Of a DNA stretch of 32,772 nt, positions 24,193 through 32,582 are shown in pieces. The translations under genes and the position numbers were made by a program. The stretch is from Pseudomonas fluorescens. Lineage in GTDB: Bacteria > Pseudomonadota > Gammaproteobacteria > Pseudomonadales > Pseudomonadaceae. The DNA is taken from NCBI RefSeq assembly GCF_902497625.1, contig NZ_CABVGX010000058.1:1-32772 (forward strand), given 5' to 3'. Every line of letters begins with the position of its first letter. Positions within the stretch are counted from its first letter, which is position 1. The notes beneath the pieces were generated by a model. It was not told the origin of the DNA, made no database searches, and was given only the letters and a program-made list of their open reading frames with translations.

Positions 24193-24685
24193 GCTGAACT
24201 CCATTGTTTGGATTGAACATCTGGCTTCGTTCGAGCGTACCCCAGTTGAATCAGCGCGCAAACCCTATGTTCCATCCATCTGCCGCAAAGCGGCGCCGTT
24301 CGCGACCTACAAGCCTGAAAGCAAAGGGAAAAGCGCCAAACTCAAGCACGTTCACCGACTCTACGCCCCGCAGTCCCCTGCGACCTTTAGACCAATGGAC
24401 GAGAATCGTTACCTCTGAACCATCGGCAGATTGCCAGCTACCTATGTATAATGCCGCCCGCTGACCACAGAGTCACGACGGCCGACCTCTCTACGACGAG
24501 ACTTCCGGCCTGAAAAGCAGGACTGTTACCGCAGTCCACCCGCTTGCCGCTCGACTGATGCACCCAACATCACCGCGCACAAACTTCGACATTCGGCTCA
24601 TGGACGACTTTGAACGAACGCGCTTACCCGGCGCCCCTCGAGTTTCTGCGCACGCTTTAGCAAAGAAGAGAGAGTTAATCCGAAT
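24193..24685. other. 493-base divergent control region of icd and idh
   Basis: No convincing gene lies here; the open frames are short and Arg/Pro/Ser-rich. It must hold the promoters of icd (left) and idh (right). On the minus strand TTGCGC and TACGCT with 16-base spacing near 24234–24270 could serve icd. On the plus strand TATAAT at 24447–24452 is the best candidate for idh, which would leave an mRNA leader of over 220 bases. No known operator or riboswitch was recognised. Confidence 0.6.
24447..24452 (+). promoter_or_regulatory. Candidate -10 of idh
   Basis: A perfect TATAAT, with the following GC-rich start typical of Pseudomonas promoters. The -35 is not obvious at 17 bases. Confidence 0.45.
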
Positions 24686-26911
24686 ATGCCCACCCGCTCG
24701 AAGATCATCTATACCTTCACCGACGAAGCCCCAGCCCTCGCCACCTATTCACTGTTGCCTATCGTAGAAGCGTTCACCGCTTCGGCTGATATCGCCGTTG
24801 AAACCCGCGATATCTCTCTTGCAGGGCGCATTCTGGCCAGCTTCCCCGAGCAATTGGGTGACAAAGCCGTAGCCGACCACCTCGCCGAACTGGGCGACCT
24901 GGCCGTTACGCCTGAAGCCAACATCATCAAGCTGCCGAACATCAGCGCCTCGGTTCCGCAACTGCAAGCTGCGATCAAAGAGCTGCAAGCCCAGGGCTTC
25001 GCGCTGCCGGACTACCCGGAAACCGTGAGCAGCGACGCCGACAAAGAAGCCAAGTCGCGTTACGACAAGATCAAGGGCAGTGCCGTGAACCCGGTTCTGC
25101 GCGAAGGCAACTCCGATCGTCGCGCACCGCTGTCAGTCAAGAACTACGCACGCAAGCACCCGCACAAAATGGGCGCCTGGGCCAAAGACTCCAAGTCCCA
25201 CGTTGCGCACATGAGCACCGGTGATTTCTACGGCAGCGAAAAAGCTGCCCTGATCGACGCCGCTGACGCCGTCAATATCGAACTGATCGCTCAAGACGGC
25301 ACCACCACCGTCCTGAAAGAAAAGACCACTGTACAAGCCGGTGAGATCCTCGATTGCGCGGTCATGAGCAAAAACGCGCTGCGCACGTTCATTGCGGCCG
25401 AGATCGAAGACGCCAAAGCCAAGGGCGTGCTGCTGTCGGTTCACCTGAAAGCCACCATGATGAAGGTCTCCGACCCGATCATGTTCGGCCAGATCGTTGC
25501 CGAGTTCTATAAAGACGCGTTGGCCAAGCACGCAGACGTGCTGGCACAGATCGGCTTCAACCTGAACAACGGCATCGGCGACCTCTACGCTCGCATCAAG
25601 GCATTGCCTGCCGAGCAACAAGCGCAAATCGAAGCGGACATCCAGGCGGTCTACGCCGTTCGTCCGTCGTTGGCCATGGTCAACTCCGACAAAGGCATCA
25701 CCAACCTGCACGTGCCGAGCGACGTCATCGTCGACGCCTCGATGCCGGCGATGATCCGTGACTCCGGCAAAATGTGGGGCACTGACGGCGAGCTGCACGA
25801 CACCAAGGCCGTGATCCCGGATCGCTGCTACGCCACCATCTACCAAGCGGTCATCGAAGACTGCAAGGTCAACGGCGCTTTCGATCCGACCACCATGGGC
25901 AGCGTGCCAAACGTTGGTCTGATGGCGAAAAAAGCCGAAGAGTACGGCTCGCACGACAAGACTTTCCAGATCAAGTCGAACGGCGTGGTTCGGGTATCCG
26001 ACAGCGCTGGTCGTACCTTGCTGGAGCAGTCGGTTGAAGCCGGCGACACCTTCCGCATGTGCCAGACCAAAGACGCGCCGATTCAGGATTGGGTCAAACT
26101 GGCGGTCAACCGCGCTCGCGCAAGCAGCACGCCGGCGATTTTCTGGCTGGACCCGATGCGCGCCCACGATGGCGTGGTGATCGAGAAAGTTCAGGCTTAC
26201 CTGAAGGATCACGACACCGCCGGCCTGGACATCCAGATCATGGCACCTGTCGACGCGATGAAGTTCACCCTGCAGCGCACCCGCGAAGGCAAGGACACCA
26301 TTTCGGTGACCGGCAACGTACTGCGCGACTACCTGACCGACCTGTTCCCGATCATGGAACTGGGCACCAGCGCCAAGATGCTGTCGATCGTTCCGCTGAT
26401 GAATGGCGGCGGTCTGTTCGAAACTGGCGCTGGCGGTTCGGCACCGAAGCACGTTCAGCAACTGCTGGAAGAAAACTTCCTGCGCTGGGATTCGCTGGGT
26501 GAATTCCTCGCCCTGGCTGCTTCCCTTGAGCACCTGGGTGTGACCTACAACAACCCTAAGGCGCTGGTTCTGGCCAAGACCCTGGATCAGGCCACCGGCC
26601 AGTTCCTGGACAACAACAAGTCGCCATCGCGCAAAGTCGGCAATATCGACAACCGCGGCAGCCATTTCTACCTGGCGCTGTACTGGGCTCAGGCCCTGGC
26701 TGCCCAGACCGAAGACGCGGCACTGCAAGCGCAGTTCGGCACACTTGCCAAAACCCTGACCGAGAACGAAGCGACCATCGTCGCCGAGCTCAACGCCGTT
26801 CAGGGCAAGCCAGTGGACATCGGCGGTTACTACCACGCCAATGCCGAGCTGATCAGCAAGGCCATGCGCCCGAGCAACACCTTCAACGCCGCGATCGCTG
26901 CGCTGGTGTAA
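24686..26911 (+). CDS. idh: Monomeric NADP-dependent isocitrate dehydrogenase
   Basis: 741 residues, the normal size of the monomeric IDH family (about 740), which is unrelated in size to the dimeric enzyme. Recognisable segments are KIIYTFTDEAPALATYSLLP at the start, GSAVNPVLREGNSDRR, ARKHPHKMGAWAKDSKSHV, and MNGGGLFETGAGGSAPKHVQ. It performs the same TCA reaction as the divergent icd gene, giving the cell two differently regulated enzymes; in Pseudomonas, idh is usually expressed and controlled separately from icd. The ribosome binding site AGAGAGAG lies upstream. A terminator follows 18 bases after the stop. Confidence 0.97.
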   Translation: MPTRSKIIYTFTDEAPALATYSLLPIVEAFTASADIAVETRDISLAGRILASFPEQLGDKAVADHLAELGDLAVTPEANIIKLPNISASVPQLQAAIKELQAQGFALPDYPETVSSDADKEAKSRYDKIKGSAVNPVLREGNSDRRAPLSVKNYARKHPHKMGAWAKDSKSHVAHMSTGDFYGSEKAALIDAADAVNIELIAQDGTTTVLKEKTTVQAGEILDCAVMSKNALRTFIAAEIEDAKAKGVLLSVHLKATMMKVSDPIMFGQIVAEFYKDALAKHADVLAQIGFNLNNGIGDLYARIKALPAEQQAQIEADIQAVYAVRPSLAMVNSDKGITNLHVPSDVIVDASMPAMIRDSGKMWGTDGELHDTKAVIPDRCYATIYQAVIEDCKVNGAFDPTTMGSVPNVGLMAKKAEEYGSHDKTFQIKSNGVVRVSDSAGRTLLEQSVEAGDTFRMCQTKDAPIQDWVKLAVNRARASSTPAIFWLDPMRAHDGVVIEKVQAYLKDHDTAGLDIQIMAPVDAMKFTLQRTREGKDTISVTGNVLRDYLTDLFPIMELGTSAKMLSIVPLMNGGGLFETGAGGSAPKHVQQLLEENFLRWDSLGEFLALAASLEHLGVTYNNPKALVLAKTLDQATGQFLDNNKSPSRKVGNIDNRGSHFYLALYWAQALAAQTEDAALQAQFGTLAKTLTENEATIVAELNAVQGKPVDIGGYYHANAELISKAMRPSNTFNAAIAALV

Positions 26912-26928
26912 GGTTGTAAGGATGCAAA

Positions 26929-26958
26929 GAAGCCCCGGCCGAGTGCCGGGGTTTCTGT
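26929..26958 (+). terminator. Rho-independent terminator of idh
   Basis: GAAGCCCCGGC pairs with GCCGGGGTTTC (one G·T) around five bases, ending in a T-rich stretch. Confidence 0.82.
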
Positions 26959-26974
26959 TTGTGACTGGCGCCCC

Positions 26975-27121
26975 TGTAGCAGCTGCCGAGCTTGCGAGGC
27001 TGCGTCCGGCTGCGAAGCAGTCGCAAACCCTGTACACACGGTCTGCCTGGCACACCGCGTAGCCTGATTTTACGACTGCTTCGCAGCCGGACGCAGCCTC
27101 GCAAGCTCGGGAGCTGCTACA
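26975..27121. repeat. Long inverted repeat, 53-bp arms, REP/REPIN-like
   Basis: Arm 1 at 26975–27027 and arm 2 at 27069–27121 are reverse complements with two mismatches, separated by 41 bases. Each arm starts TGTAGCAGCT and contains GCTTGCGAGGC and GGCTGCGAAGCAGTCG, sequences of the kind found in Pseudomonas extragenic palindromes. It lies between the idh terminator and nudJ. No transposase or open frame is inside it. Confidence 0.85.
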
Positions 27122-27147
27122 CCCTCCAACAAGACCGAGGTCATTTC

Positions 27148-27594
27148 ATGGACTGGAAACCCCACATCACCGTCGCCACCATCGTCGAAGACAACGGTCG
27201 CTTTCTGATGGTCGAAGAGCTCAAGGGCGGGCGCGTCGTGCTCAATCAGCCGGCCGGCCACCTAGACCCGGACGAAACCTTGATCGAGGCCGCTGTACGC
27301 GAAACCCTCGAAGAAACCGGCTGGGACGTCGAACCGACCGGTGTGGTCGGCATCTACCTCTACACTGCGCCGAGCAACGGCGTGACTTATCAGCGCATCT
27401 GCTTCACCGCGAAACCACTGCGGCACCACCCGGATTATCAACTGGACGACGGCATCGTCGGCGCCAAGTGGCTGACGCGCGACGAATTAATCGAACAGCG
27501 GGACGATTGGCGGAGTGAACTGATCATCCGCTGCATCGATGATTATCTGGACGGCAACCACTTCGGCCTCGAATTGATCCGCCCTTCTCTTTAG
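27148..27594 (+). CDS. nudJ: NUDIX hydrolase NudJ-like (phosphatase NudJ)
   Basis: 148 residues. The Nudix box reads GHLDPDETLIEAAVRE followed by TLEETGW, matching GX5EX7REUXEEXGU except for Thr at one hydrophobic position; the catalytic glutamates are intact. NudJ hydrolyses HMP-PP and nucleoside triphosphates in E. coli, where the gene also sits just before mnmA. Start ATG 27148 follows GAGG. The frame is open 52 codons further upstream, but that part is just translated inverted repeat. It ends 59 bases before mnmA, with a separate promoter candidate between them. Confidence 0.92.
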   Translation: MDWKPHITVATIVEDNGRFLMVEELKGGRVVLNQPAGHLDPDETLIEAAVRETLEETGWDVEPTGVVGIYLYTAPSNGVTYQRICFTAKPLRHHPDYQLDDGIVGAKWLTRDELIEQRDDWRSELIIRCIDDYLDGNHFGLELIRPSL

Positions 27595-27611
27595 CCTTGT
27601 GGCCTTGGGCC

Positions 27612-27620
27612 TGCTAGAAT
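27612..27620 (+). promoter_or_regulatory. Candidate extended -10 promoter of mnmA-hflD
   Basis: TGCTAGAAT combines a TGN extension with the -10 TAGAAT. It begins 42 bases before the mnmA ATG. No -35 at standard spacing. Confidence 0.45.
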
Positions 27621-27653
27621 CGCGTCCTTTTTCAAGACACTCGTTGAATCCCT

Positions 27654-28799
27654 ATGCGTGATCCAGCCCCTTCTGACACACAAAAGAAGCGCGTCATTGT
27701 CGGCATGTCCGGCGGCGTGGACTCTTCCGTTTCCGCTCTCCTGCTGATCGAGCAGGGCTATGAAGTGGAAGGCCTGTTCATGAAGAACTGGGAAGAAGAC
27801 GATGGAACGGAATACTGCACCGCCATGGACGACCTGGCGGACGCCCAGGCCGTTTGTGACAAGATTGGCATCAAGCTGCACACCGCCAATTTCGCCGCCG
27901 AGTACTGGGACAACGTGTTTGAGCACTTCCTGGCTGAATACAAGGCCGGTCGCACGCCAAACCCGGACATCCTCTGCAACCGTGAGATCAAGTTCAAGGC
28001 GTTTCTCGACTACGCCATGATGCTCGGCGCCGATCTGATCGCTACCGGTCACTATGTGCGCCGCCGCGATATCGATGGCCGCACCGAACTGCTCAAGGGC
28101 CTGGACGCAAACAAGGACCAGAGTTATTTCCTGCACGCCGTTGGCGGTGAACAGATCGCCAAGACCCTGTTCCCGGTCGGCGAGCTGGAGAAGCCCGCGG
28201 TGCGCGCGATTGCTGAAAAATATGAACTGGCGACCGCGAAGAAGAAGGACTCCACCGGGATCTGCTTTATCGGCGAACGCCGCTTCAGCGACTTCCTCAA
28301 GCAATACCTGCCGGCCCAGCCCGGCGAGATCAAAACCACCGAAGGTGAAATCATCGGCCGTCATCATGGCTTGATGTATCACACCATCGGCCAGCGCCAG
28401 GGCCTTGGCATCGGCGGCCTGAAAGACGCCGGCGACGAGCCGTGGTACGTGCTGATCAAGGACCTGGAACACAATGAACTGATCGTCGGCCAAGGCAACG
28501 ATCACCCGTACCTGTTCTCCCGCGCCCTGCTCGCTTCTGACATCTATTGGGTCAACCCGATCGATCTGACCGAGCCGCGCCAGTTGACCGCCAAAGTGCG
28601 TTACCGACAGAGCGACCAGCCTTGCACGCTGGAAAAAACCGCCAACGGTTACCGCGCGATCTTTGCCGACCCGCAACGCGCGGTCACCCCGGGTCAGTCC
28701 GTGGTGTTCTACGACGGTGAAGTCTGCCTCGGCGGCGGCGTGATCGAAGTGGCCGAGCCGTGGACCAGCAGCAAGCATTCCCAGAGCCAAGCCCAATGA
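27654..28799 (+). CDS. mnmA: tRNA-specific 2-thiouridylase MnmA
   Basis: 381 residues. It adds sulfur to C2 of uridine 34 in tRNA for Lys, Glu and Gln, receiving it from the Tus relay. The PP-loop ATP site is GMSGGVDSSV (about 18–27). The two catalytic cysteines are C108 (ILCNREIKF) and C204 (STGICFIGE). GHYVRR and the C-terminal beta-barrel region with GQSVVFYDGEVCLGGG are also typical. The stop overlaps the hflD start by four bases (ATGA). The order nudJ–mnmA–hflD–purB is the same as in E. coli. Confidence 0.97.
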   Translation: MRDPAPSDTQKKRVIVGMSGGVDSSVSALLLIEQGYEVEGLFMKNWEEDDGTEYCTAMDDLADAQAVCDKIGIKLHTANFAAEYWDNVFEHFLAEYKAGRTPNPDILCNREIKFKAFLDYAMMLGADLIATGHYVRRRDIDGRTELLKGLDANKDQSYFLHAVGGEQIAKTLFPVGELEKPAVRAIAEKYELATAKKKDSTGICFIGERRFSDFLKQYLPAQPGEIKTTEGEIIGRHHGLMYHTIGQRQGLGIGGLKDAGDEPWYVLIKDLEHNELIVGQGNDHPYLFSRALLASDIYWVNPIDLTEPRQLTAKVRYRQSDQPCTLEKTANGYRAIFADPQRAVTPGQSVVFYDGEVCLGGGVIEVAEPWTSSKHSQSQAQ

Positions 28800-29419
28800 A
28801 TCCGACTCAGGAGCAACTGACGGCGCTGGGCGGCGTGTTTCTCGCCGCCGTGCTGGTCGACAAGATCGCCAAGACCGGGCAGACCACTGAAGCCGGCCTG
28901 ACGTGCATGCTCGGCAGCCTGCTGATTCGCGACCCCAGGAACACCCTGGAAGTCTACGGCGGCGATGACCTCAATCTGCGCGAGGGCTATCGCGCACTGA
29001 TCGGCGCCCTCGAGCGTGATCCGAGCACCTTGCAACGCGAACCGTTGCGTTATGCCCTGGCGATGCTCGGCCTCGAACGGCAACTGGCCAAGCGTGACGA
29101 CATGCTGGACGAGATCGGCAAACGTCTGCCGCAGATCCAGTCCCAGGTCGAGCACTTCGGCGCGGCCCACGAAAACGTGATCGCGGCCTGTGGTGCGTTG
29201 TACCAGGACACCCTGAGCACGTTGCGCCAACGGATTCAGGTGCACGGCGACATGCGTAACCTGCAGCAACCAAGCAATGCCTCGAAGATTCGCGCGCTGT
29301 TGCTCGCCGGCATTCGTTCGGCACGCCTGTGGCGGCAGTTGGGCGGGCATCGCTGGCAGCTGGTGATCAGCCGGCGCAAATTGCTCAAAGAGCTGTACCC
29401 GCTGATGCGCAACAGCTGA
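28796..29419 (+). CDS. hflD: HflD, high-frequency-lysogenization protein homologue
   Basis: 207 residues from ATG 28796, which is coupled to the mnmA stop. Mostly helical, with the family N-terminus QEQLTALGGVFLAAVLVDKIA, then SLLIRDP, and the C-terminal NASKIRALLLAGIRSARLW with QLGGHRWQL. In E. coli HflD is a membrane-associated protein that interferes with phage lambda CII; its normal cell function is unclear. The conserved place between mnmA and purB supports the call. A gap of 115 bases with a separate promoter candidate precedes purB. Confidence 0.94.
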   Translation: MNPTQEQLTALGGVFLAAVLVDKIAKTGQTTEAGLTCMLGSLLIRDPRNTLEVYGGDDLNLREGYRALIGALERDPSTLQREPLRYALAMLGLERQLAKRDDMLDEIGKRLPQIQSQVEHFGAAHENVIAACGALYQDTLSTLRQRIQVHGDMRNLQQPSNASKIRALLLAGIRSARLWRQLGGHRWQLVISRRKLLKELYPLMRNS

Positions 29420-29488
29420 ACCACCCTTTGTAGTCTGTAACGCGTAAGACGCTGGTCAGTTGGCAACGGACCGGCGAATTTTTTCATG

Positions 29489-29494
29489 TATGAT
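29489..29494 (+). promoter_or_regulatory. Candidate -10 of purB
   Basis: TATGAT, followed by a GC-rich start, lies 40 bases before the purB ATG. The -35 is not convincing. Confidence 0.4.
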
Positions 29495-29534
29495 ACGCGC
29501 CCCATTTCGTTGCCCGACTGTCCGAGAACACCCC

Positions 29535-30905
29535 ATGCAGCTTTCTTCGCTCACTGCGGTTTCCCCTGTTGACGGCCGCTACGCCGGCAAAACCCAGGCC
29601 TTGCGCCCTATTTTCAGCGAATACGGCCTGATCCGTGCACGGGTTCTGGTTGAAGTGCGCTGGCTCCAGCGTCTGGCCGCCCACTCCGCCATCAGCGAAG
29701 TGCCGGCGTTCTCCGCCGAGGCCAACGCTGTACTGAACACCCTGGCGGAAAATTTCTCTCTGGACCACGCCGAGCGCGTCAAAGAGATCGAGCGCACCAC
29801 CAACCACGACGTCAAGGCCATCGAATACCTGCTCAAAGAGCAGGCGGCCAAGTTGCCGGAACTGGCTGCTGTCAGTGAATTCATCCACTTCGCCTGCACC
29901 AGCGAGGACATCAACAATCTGTCCCACGCTTTGATGCTGCGCGAAGGCCGTGATGATGTGATGCTGCCGCTGATGCGCCAGACCGCCGAAGCCATTCGCG
30001 AACTGGCGATCCGTTTCGCCGACGTGCCGATGCTGTCGCGCACCCACGGTCAGCCGGCCTCGCCGACCACCCTGGGCAAAGAACTGGCAAACGTGGTCTA
30101 CCGTCTGGAGCGTCAGATCGCTCAGGTCGCTGCCGTTCCGCTGCTGGGCAAGATCAACGGCGCTGTCGGCAACTACAACGCACACCTGTCGGCCTACCCG
30201 GAAATCGACTGGGAAGAAAATGCCCGCGCCTTCATCGAAGACGAGCTAGGCCTGGGCTTCAACCCGTACACCACGCAGATCGAACCGCACGACTACATTG
30301 CCGAGCTGTTCGACGCGATCGCCCGCTTCAACACCATCCTGATCGACTTCGACCGCGACATCTGGGGCTACATTTCCCTGGGTTATTTCAAGCAGCGCAC
30401 CATCGCTGGCGAAATCGGTTCGTCGACCATGCCGCACAAGGTCAACCCGATCGACTTCGAAAACTCCGAAGGCAACCTGGGCATCGCCAACGCACTGTTC
30501 CAGCACCTGGCGAGCAAGCTGCCGATCTCGCGCTGGCAGCGTGACCTGACCGACTCCACCGTGTTGCGCAACCTCGGTGTCGGTTTCGCGCACAGCGTGA
30601 TCGCCTATGAAGCCAGCCTCAAAGGCATCAGCAAACTGGAGCTCAACGCGCAGAAAATCGCTGCTGACCTGGACGCGTGCTGGGAAGTACTGGCCGAGCC
30701 GATCCAGACTGTCATGCGTCGCTACAACATCGAAAACCCGTATGAAAAGCTGAAAGAATTGACCCGTGGCAAGGGCATCAGCCCTGAAGCGCTGCAAACT
30801 TTCATCGACGGTCTGGACATGCCCCCCGCAGCCAAGGCCGAGCTGAAACTGCTGACCCCGGCAAACTACATCGGCAACGCTGTGGCACAAGCCAAACGCA
30901 TCTGA
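29535..30905 (+). CDS. purB: Adenylosuccinate lyase
   Basis: 456 residues from ATG 29535 (MQLSSLTAVSPVDGRY), the same length as E. coli PurB; the longer frame is not supported. It catalyses two fumarate-releasing steps in purine synthesis, SAICAR to AICAR and adenylosuccinate to AMP. The catalytic residues are H171 (TRTHGQPASP context) and S296/S297 in GSSTMPHKVNP, nearly the same numbers as in E. coli. It is followed by a clear terminator. Confidence 0.98.
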   Translation: MQLSSLTAVSPVDGRYAGKTQALRPIFSEYGLIRARVLVEVRWLQRLAAHSAISEVPAFSAEANAVLNTLAENFSLDHAERVKEIERTTNHDVKAIEYLLKEQAAKLPELAAVSEFIHFACTSEDINNLSHALMLREGRDDVMLPLMRQTAEAIRELAIRFADVPMLSRTHGQPASPTTLGKELANVVYRLERQIAQVAAVPLLGKINGAVGNYNAHLSAYPEIDWEENARAFIEDELGLGFNPYTTQIEPHDYIAELFDAIARFNTILIDFDRDIWGYISLGYFKQRTIAGEIGSSTMPHKVNPIDFENSEGNLGIANALFQHLASKLPISRWQRDLTDSTVLRNLGVGFAHSVIAYEASLKGISKLELNAQKIAADLDACWEVLAEPIQTVMRRYNIENPYEKLKELTRGKGISPEALQTFIDGLDMPPAAKAELKLLTPANYIGNAVAQAKRI

Positions 30906-30927
30906 TCGATCGCTGTACCCGTTTGAG

Positions 30928-30953
30928 ACGCCCGGCTGCGCCGGGCGTTTTTA
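30928..30953 (+). terminator. Rho-independent terminator of purB
   Basis: ACGCCCGGC pairs perfectly with GCCGGGCGT around TGC, followed by five T's after one stem T. Confidence 0.9.
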
Positions 30954-30991
30954 TTCCCGTCTGAAAAGTACTTTTTTTCAATAGGTTACAC

Positions 30992-32161
30992 ATGAATCCT
31001 GATATTCCTCTTCAACTTCTGGGCGGCATCACGGCGCGCGAGTTCCTGCGCGACTACTGGCAGAAAAAACCTCTGCTGATTCGCCAGGCAATTCCTGATT
31101 TCGAAAGCCCGATCGATGCCGATGAACTGGCCGGTCTGGCGCTGGAAGAAGAAGTTGAATCGCGTCTGGTGATCGAGCACGGCGAGCGTCCCTGGGAATT
31201 GCGCCGCGGCCCGTTTGCCGAAGACGAATTCAGCAAGCTGCCGGAAACCGAGTGGACCTTGCTGGTGCAAGCGGTCGACCAGTTCGTGCCGGAAGTCAGC
31301 GAAATGCTCGAGCATTTCCGTTTCCTGCCGAGCTGGCGGATCGATGACGTGATGATCAGCTTCGCCGCGCCAGGCGGCAGCGTCGGCCCGCACTTCGATA
31401 ATTACGATGTGTTCCTGCTGCAGGGTCATGGCAAGCGCAACTGGAAAATCGGCCAGATGTGCGATTCCGAGAGCCCGCTTCTGCAACACGCCGACTTGCG
31501 CATCCTCGCGGATTTCCAAGCCACTGATGAATGGGTTCTGGAACCGGGCGACATGCTTTACCTGCCGCCGCGTCTGGCCCATTGCGGCGTAGCGATTGAT
31601 GACTGCATGACGTATTCAGTGGGCTTCCGTGCGCCTAGCGCTGCTGAAGTGCTGACCCACTTTACCGACTTCCTCAGCCAGTTCCTGCCGGACGAAGAGC
31701 GCTACACCGACGCTGACGCCAAGCCGGCGGTTGATCCGCATCAGATTCAGCACGATGCCCTGGATCGCTTGAAAGGCTTGCTGGCCGAGCACATGAGCGA
31801 TGAGCGCCTGCTGCTGACCTGGTTTGGCCAGTTCATGACCGAGCCGCGTTACCCGGAGCTGGTAGTGGGCCCGGAAGACATCGAAGAAGAAGACCTGCTG
31901 GCCAGCCTCGAACAAGGCGCTGTGCTGATCCGCAACCCGAGCGCGCGCCTGGCCTGGTCGGAAGTCGATGACGATCTGCTGCTGTTCGCCAGCGGCCAGA
32001 GCCGCTACCTGCCGGGCAAGTTGCGCGAACTGTTGAAGATGATCTGCGCCGCCGATGCCCTGCATGCCGACAATCTCGGCGCGTGGCTGAGCGACGAAGA
32101 CGGTCGCGGCCTGCTGTGTGAACTGATCAAGCAAGGAAGCCTGGTGTTTGCTGATGAATAA
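30992..32161 (+). CDS. roxA: Ribosomal protein L16 arginine hydroxylase RoxA (YcfD family, JmjC/cupin)
   Basis: 389 residues. An Fe(II)/2-oxoglutarate oxygenase predicted to hydroxylate Arg81 of ribosomal protein L16. The N-terminal part ITAREFLRDYWQKKPLLI is family-typical. The iron triad is H134-x-D136 (PHFDNYD) and H197 (RLAHCGV), close to H125/D127/H187 of E. coli YcfD. The C-terminal half has the dimerisation and winged-helix-like regions of the family. It is oxygen-dependent, so it may link translation to oxygen supply. The downstream GNAT gene starts eight bases before its stop and is likely translated with it. Confidence 0.93.
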   Translation: MNPDIPLQLLGGITAREFLRDYWQKKPLLIRQAIPDFESPIDADELAGLALEEEVESRLVIEHGERPWELRRGPFAEDEFSKLPETEWTLLVQAVDQFVPEVSEMLEHFRFLPSWRIDDVMISFAAPGGSVGPHFDNYDVFLLQGHGKRNWKIGQMCDSESPLLQHADLRILADFQATDEWVLEPGDMLYLPPRLAHCGVAIDDCMTYSVGFRAPSAAEVLTHFTDFLSQFLPDEERYTDADAKPAVDPHQIQHDALDRLKGLLAEHMSDERLLLTWFGQFMTEPRYPELVVGPEDIEEEDLLASLEQGAVLIRNPSARLAWSEVDDDLLLFASGQSRYLPGKLRELLKMICAADALHADNLGAWLSDEDGRGLLCELIKQGSLVFADE

Positions 32162-32579
32162 AATTCACGTACGTGTCGCAGACTGGCAAAAGGACAACGC
32201 CGAGATCCGGCGCATTCGTGAGACGGTGTTCATCGCCGAGCAGTCCGTTCCGCCTGAGCTGGAATGGGATGCTGACGACGCGACAGCGGTGCATTTCCTC
32301 GCATACGAAGGCGACTTCCCGATAGGCACCGCGCGCCTGCTGCCCGACGGACACATCGGCCGCGTCTCGGTGCTCAAGGACTGGCGCGGTTTGAAGGTGG
32401 GCGACGCGCTGATGCATGCAGTGATCGGCGAAGCTGAAAAACGCGGACTGAATCAGCAAATGCTCAGTGCGCAGGTGCAGGCCATGCCATTCTATGAGCG
32501 CCTGGGTTTCAGCCTGGTCAGCGAGGAATTCCTCGAAGCCGGGATTCCGCATGTTGACATGGTCCGGCACTCGGCCTGA
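32154..32579 (+). CDS. GNAT family N-acetyltransferase
   Basis: 141 residues from ATG 32154, overlapping the end of roxA by eight bases; a TTG two codons earlier is less likely. Beta-strand 4 and the acetyl-CoA pyrophosphate loop read GRVSVLKDWRGLKVGDALM (the R/Q-x-x-G-x-G/A motif is partly altered, RGLKVG). MPFYERLGF near the C-terminus is the usual Tyr-containing end of the fold. The N-terminal VFIAEQSVPPELEWD resembles the ElaA/YjcF-like subgroup. Substrate unknown. The tight overlap suggests a link with RoxA, but no experiment is known to me. Confidence 0.88.
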   Translation: MNKIHVRVADWQKDNAEIRRIRETVFIAEQSVPPELEWDADDATAVHFLAYEGDFPIGTARLLPDGHIGRVSVLKDWRGLKVGDALMHAVIGEAEKRGLNQQMLSAQVQAMPFYERLGFSLVSEEFLEAGIPHVDMVRHSA

Positions 32580-32582
32580 GAC

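Noticed and set aside
23066..24216. Long open frames antisense to icd, idh, clpA and mnmA
   Set aside because: They mirror real high-GC genes with clear domain matches and have no domains or ribosome binding sites of their own.
26992..27147. Longer N-terminus for the NUDIX protein
   Set aside because: The extension is a translation of the inverted repeat; the ATG at 27148 has a ribosome binding site and gives the normal family length.
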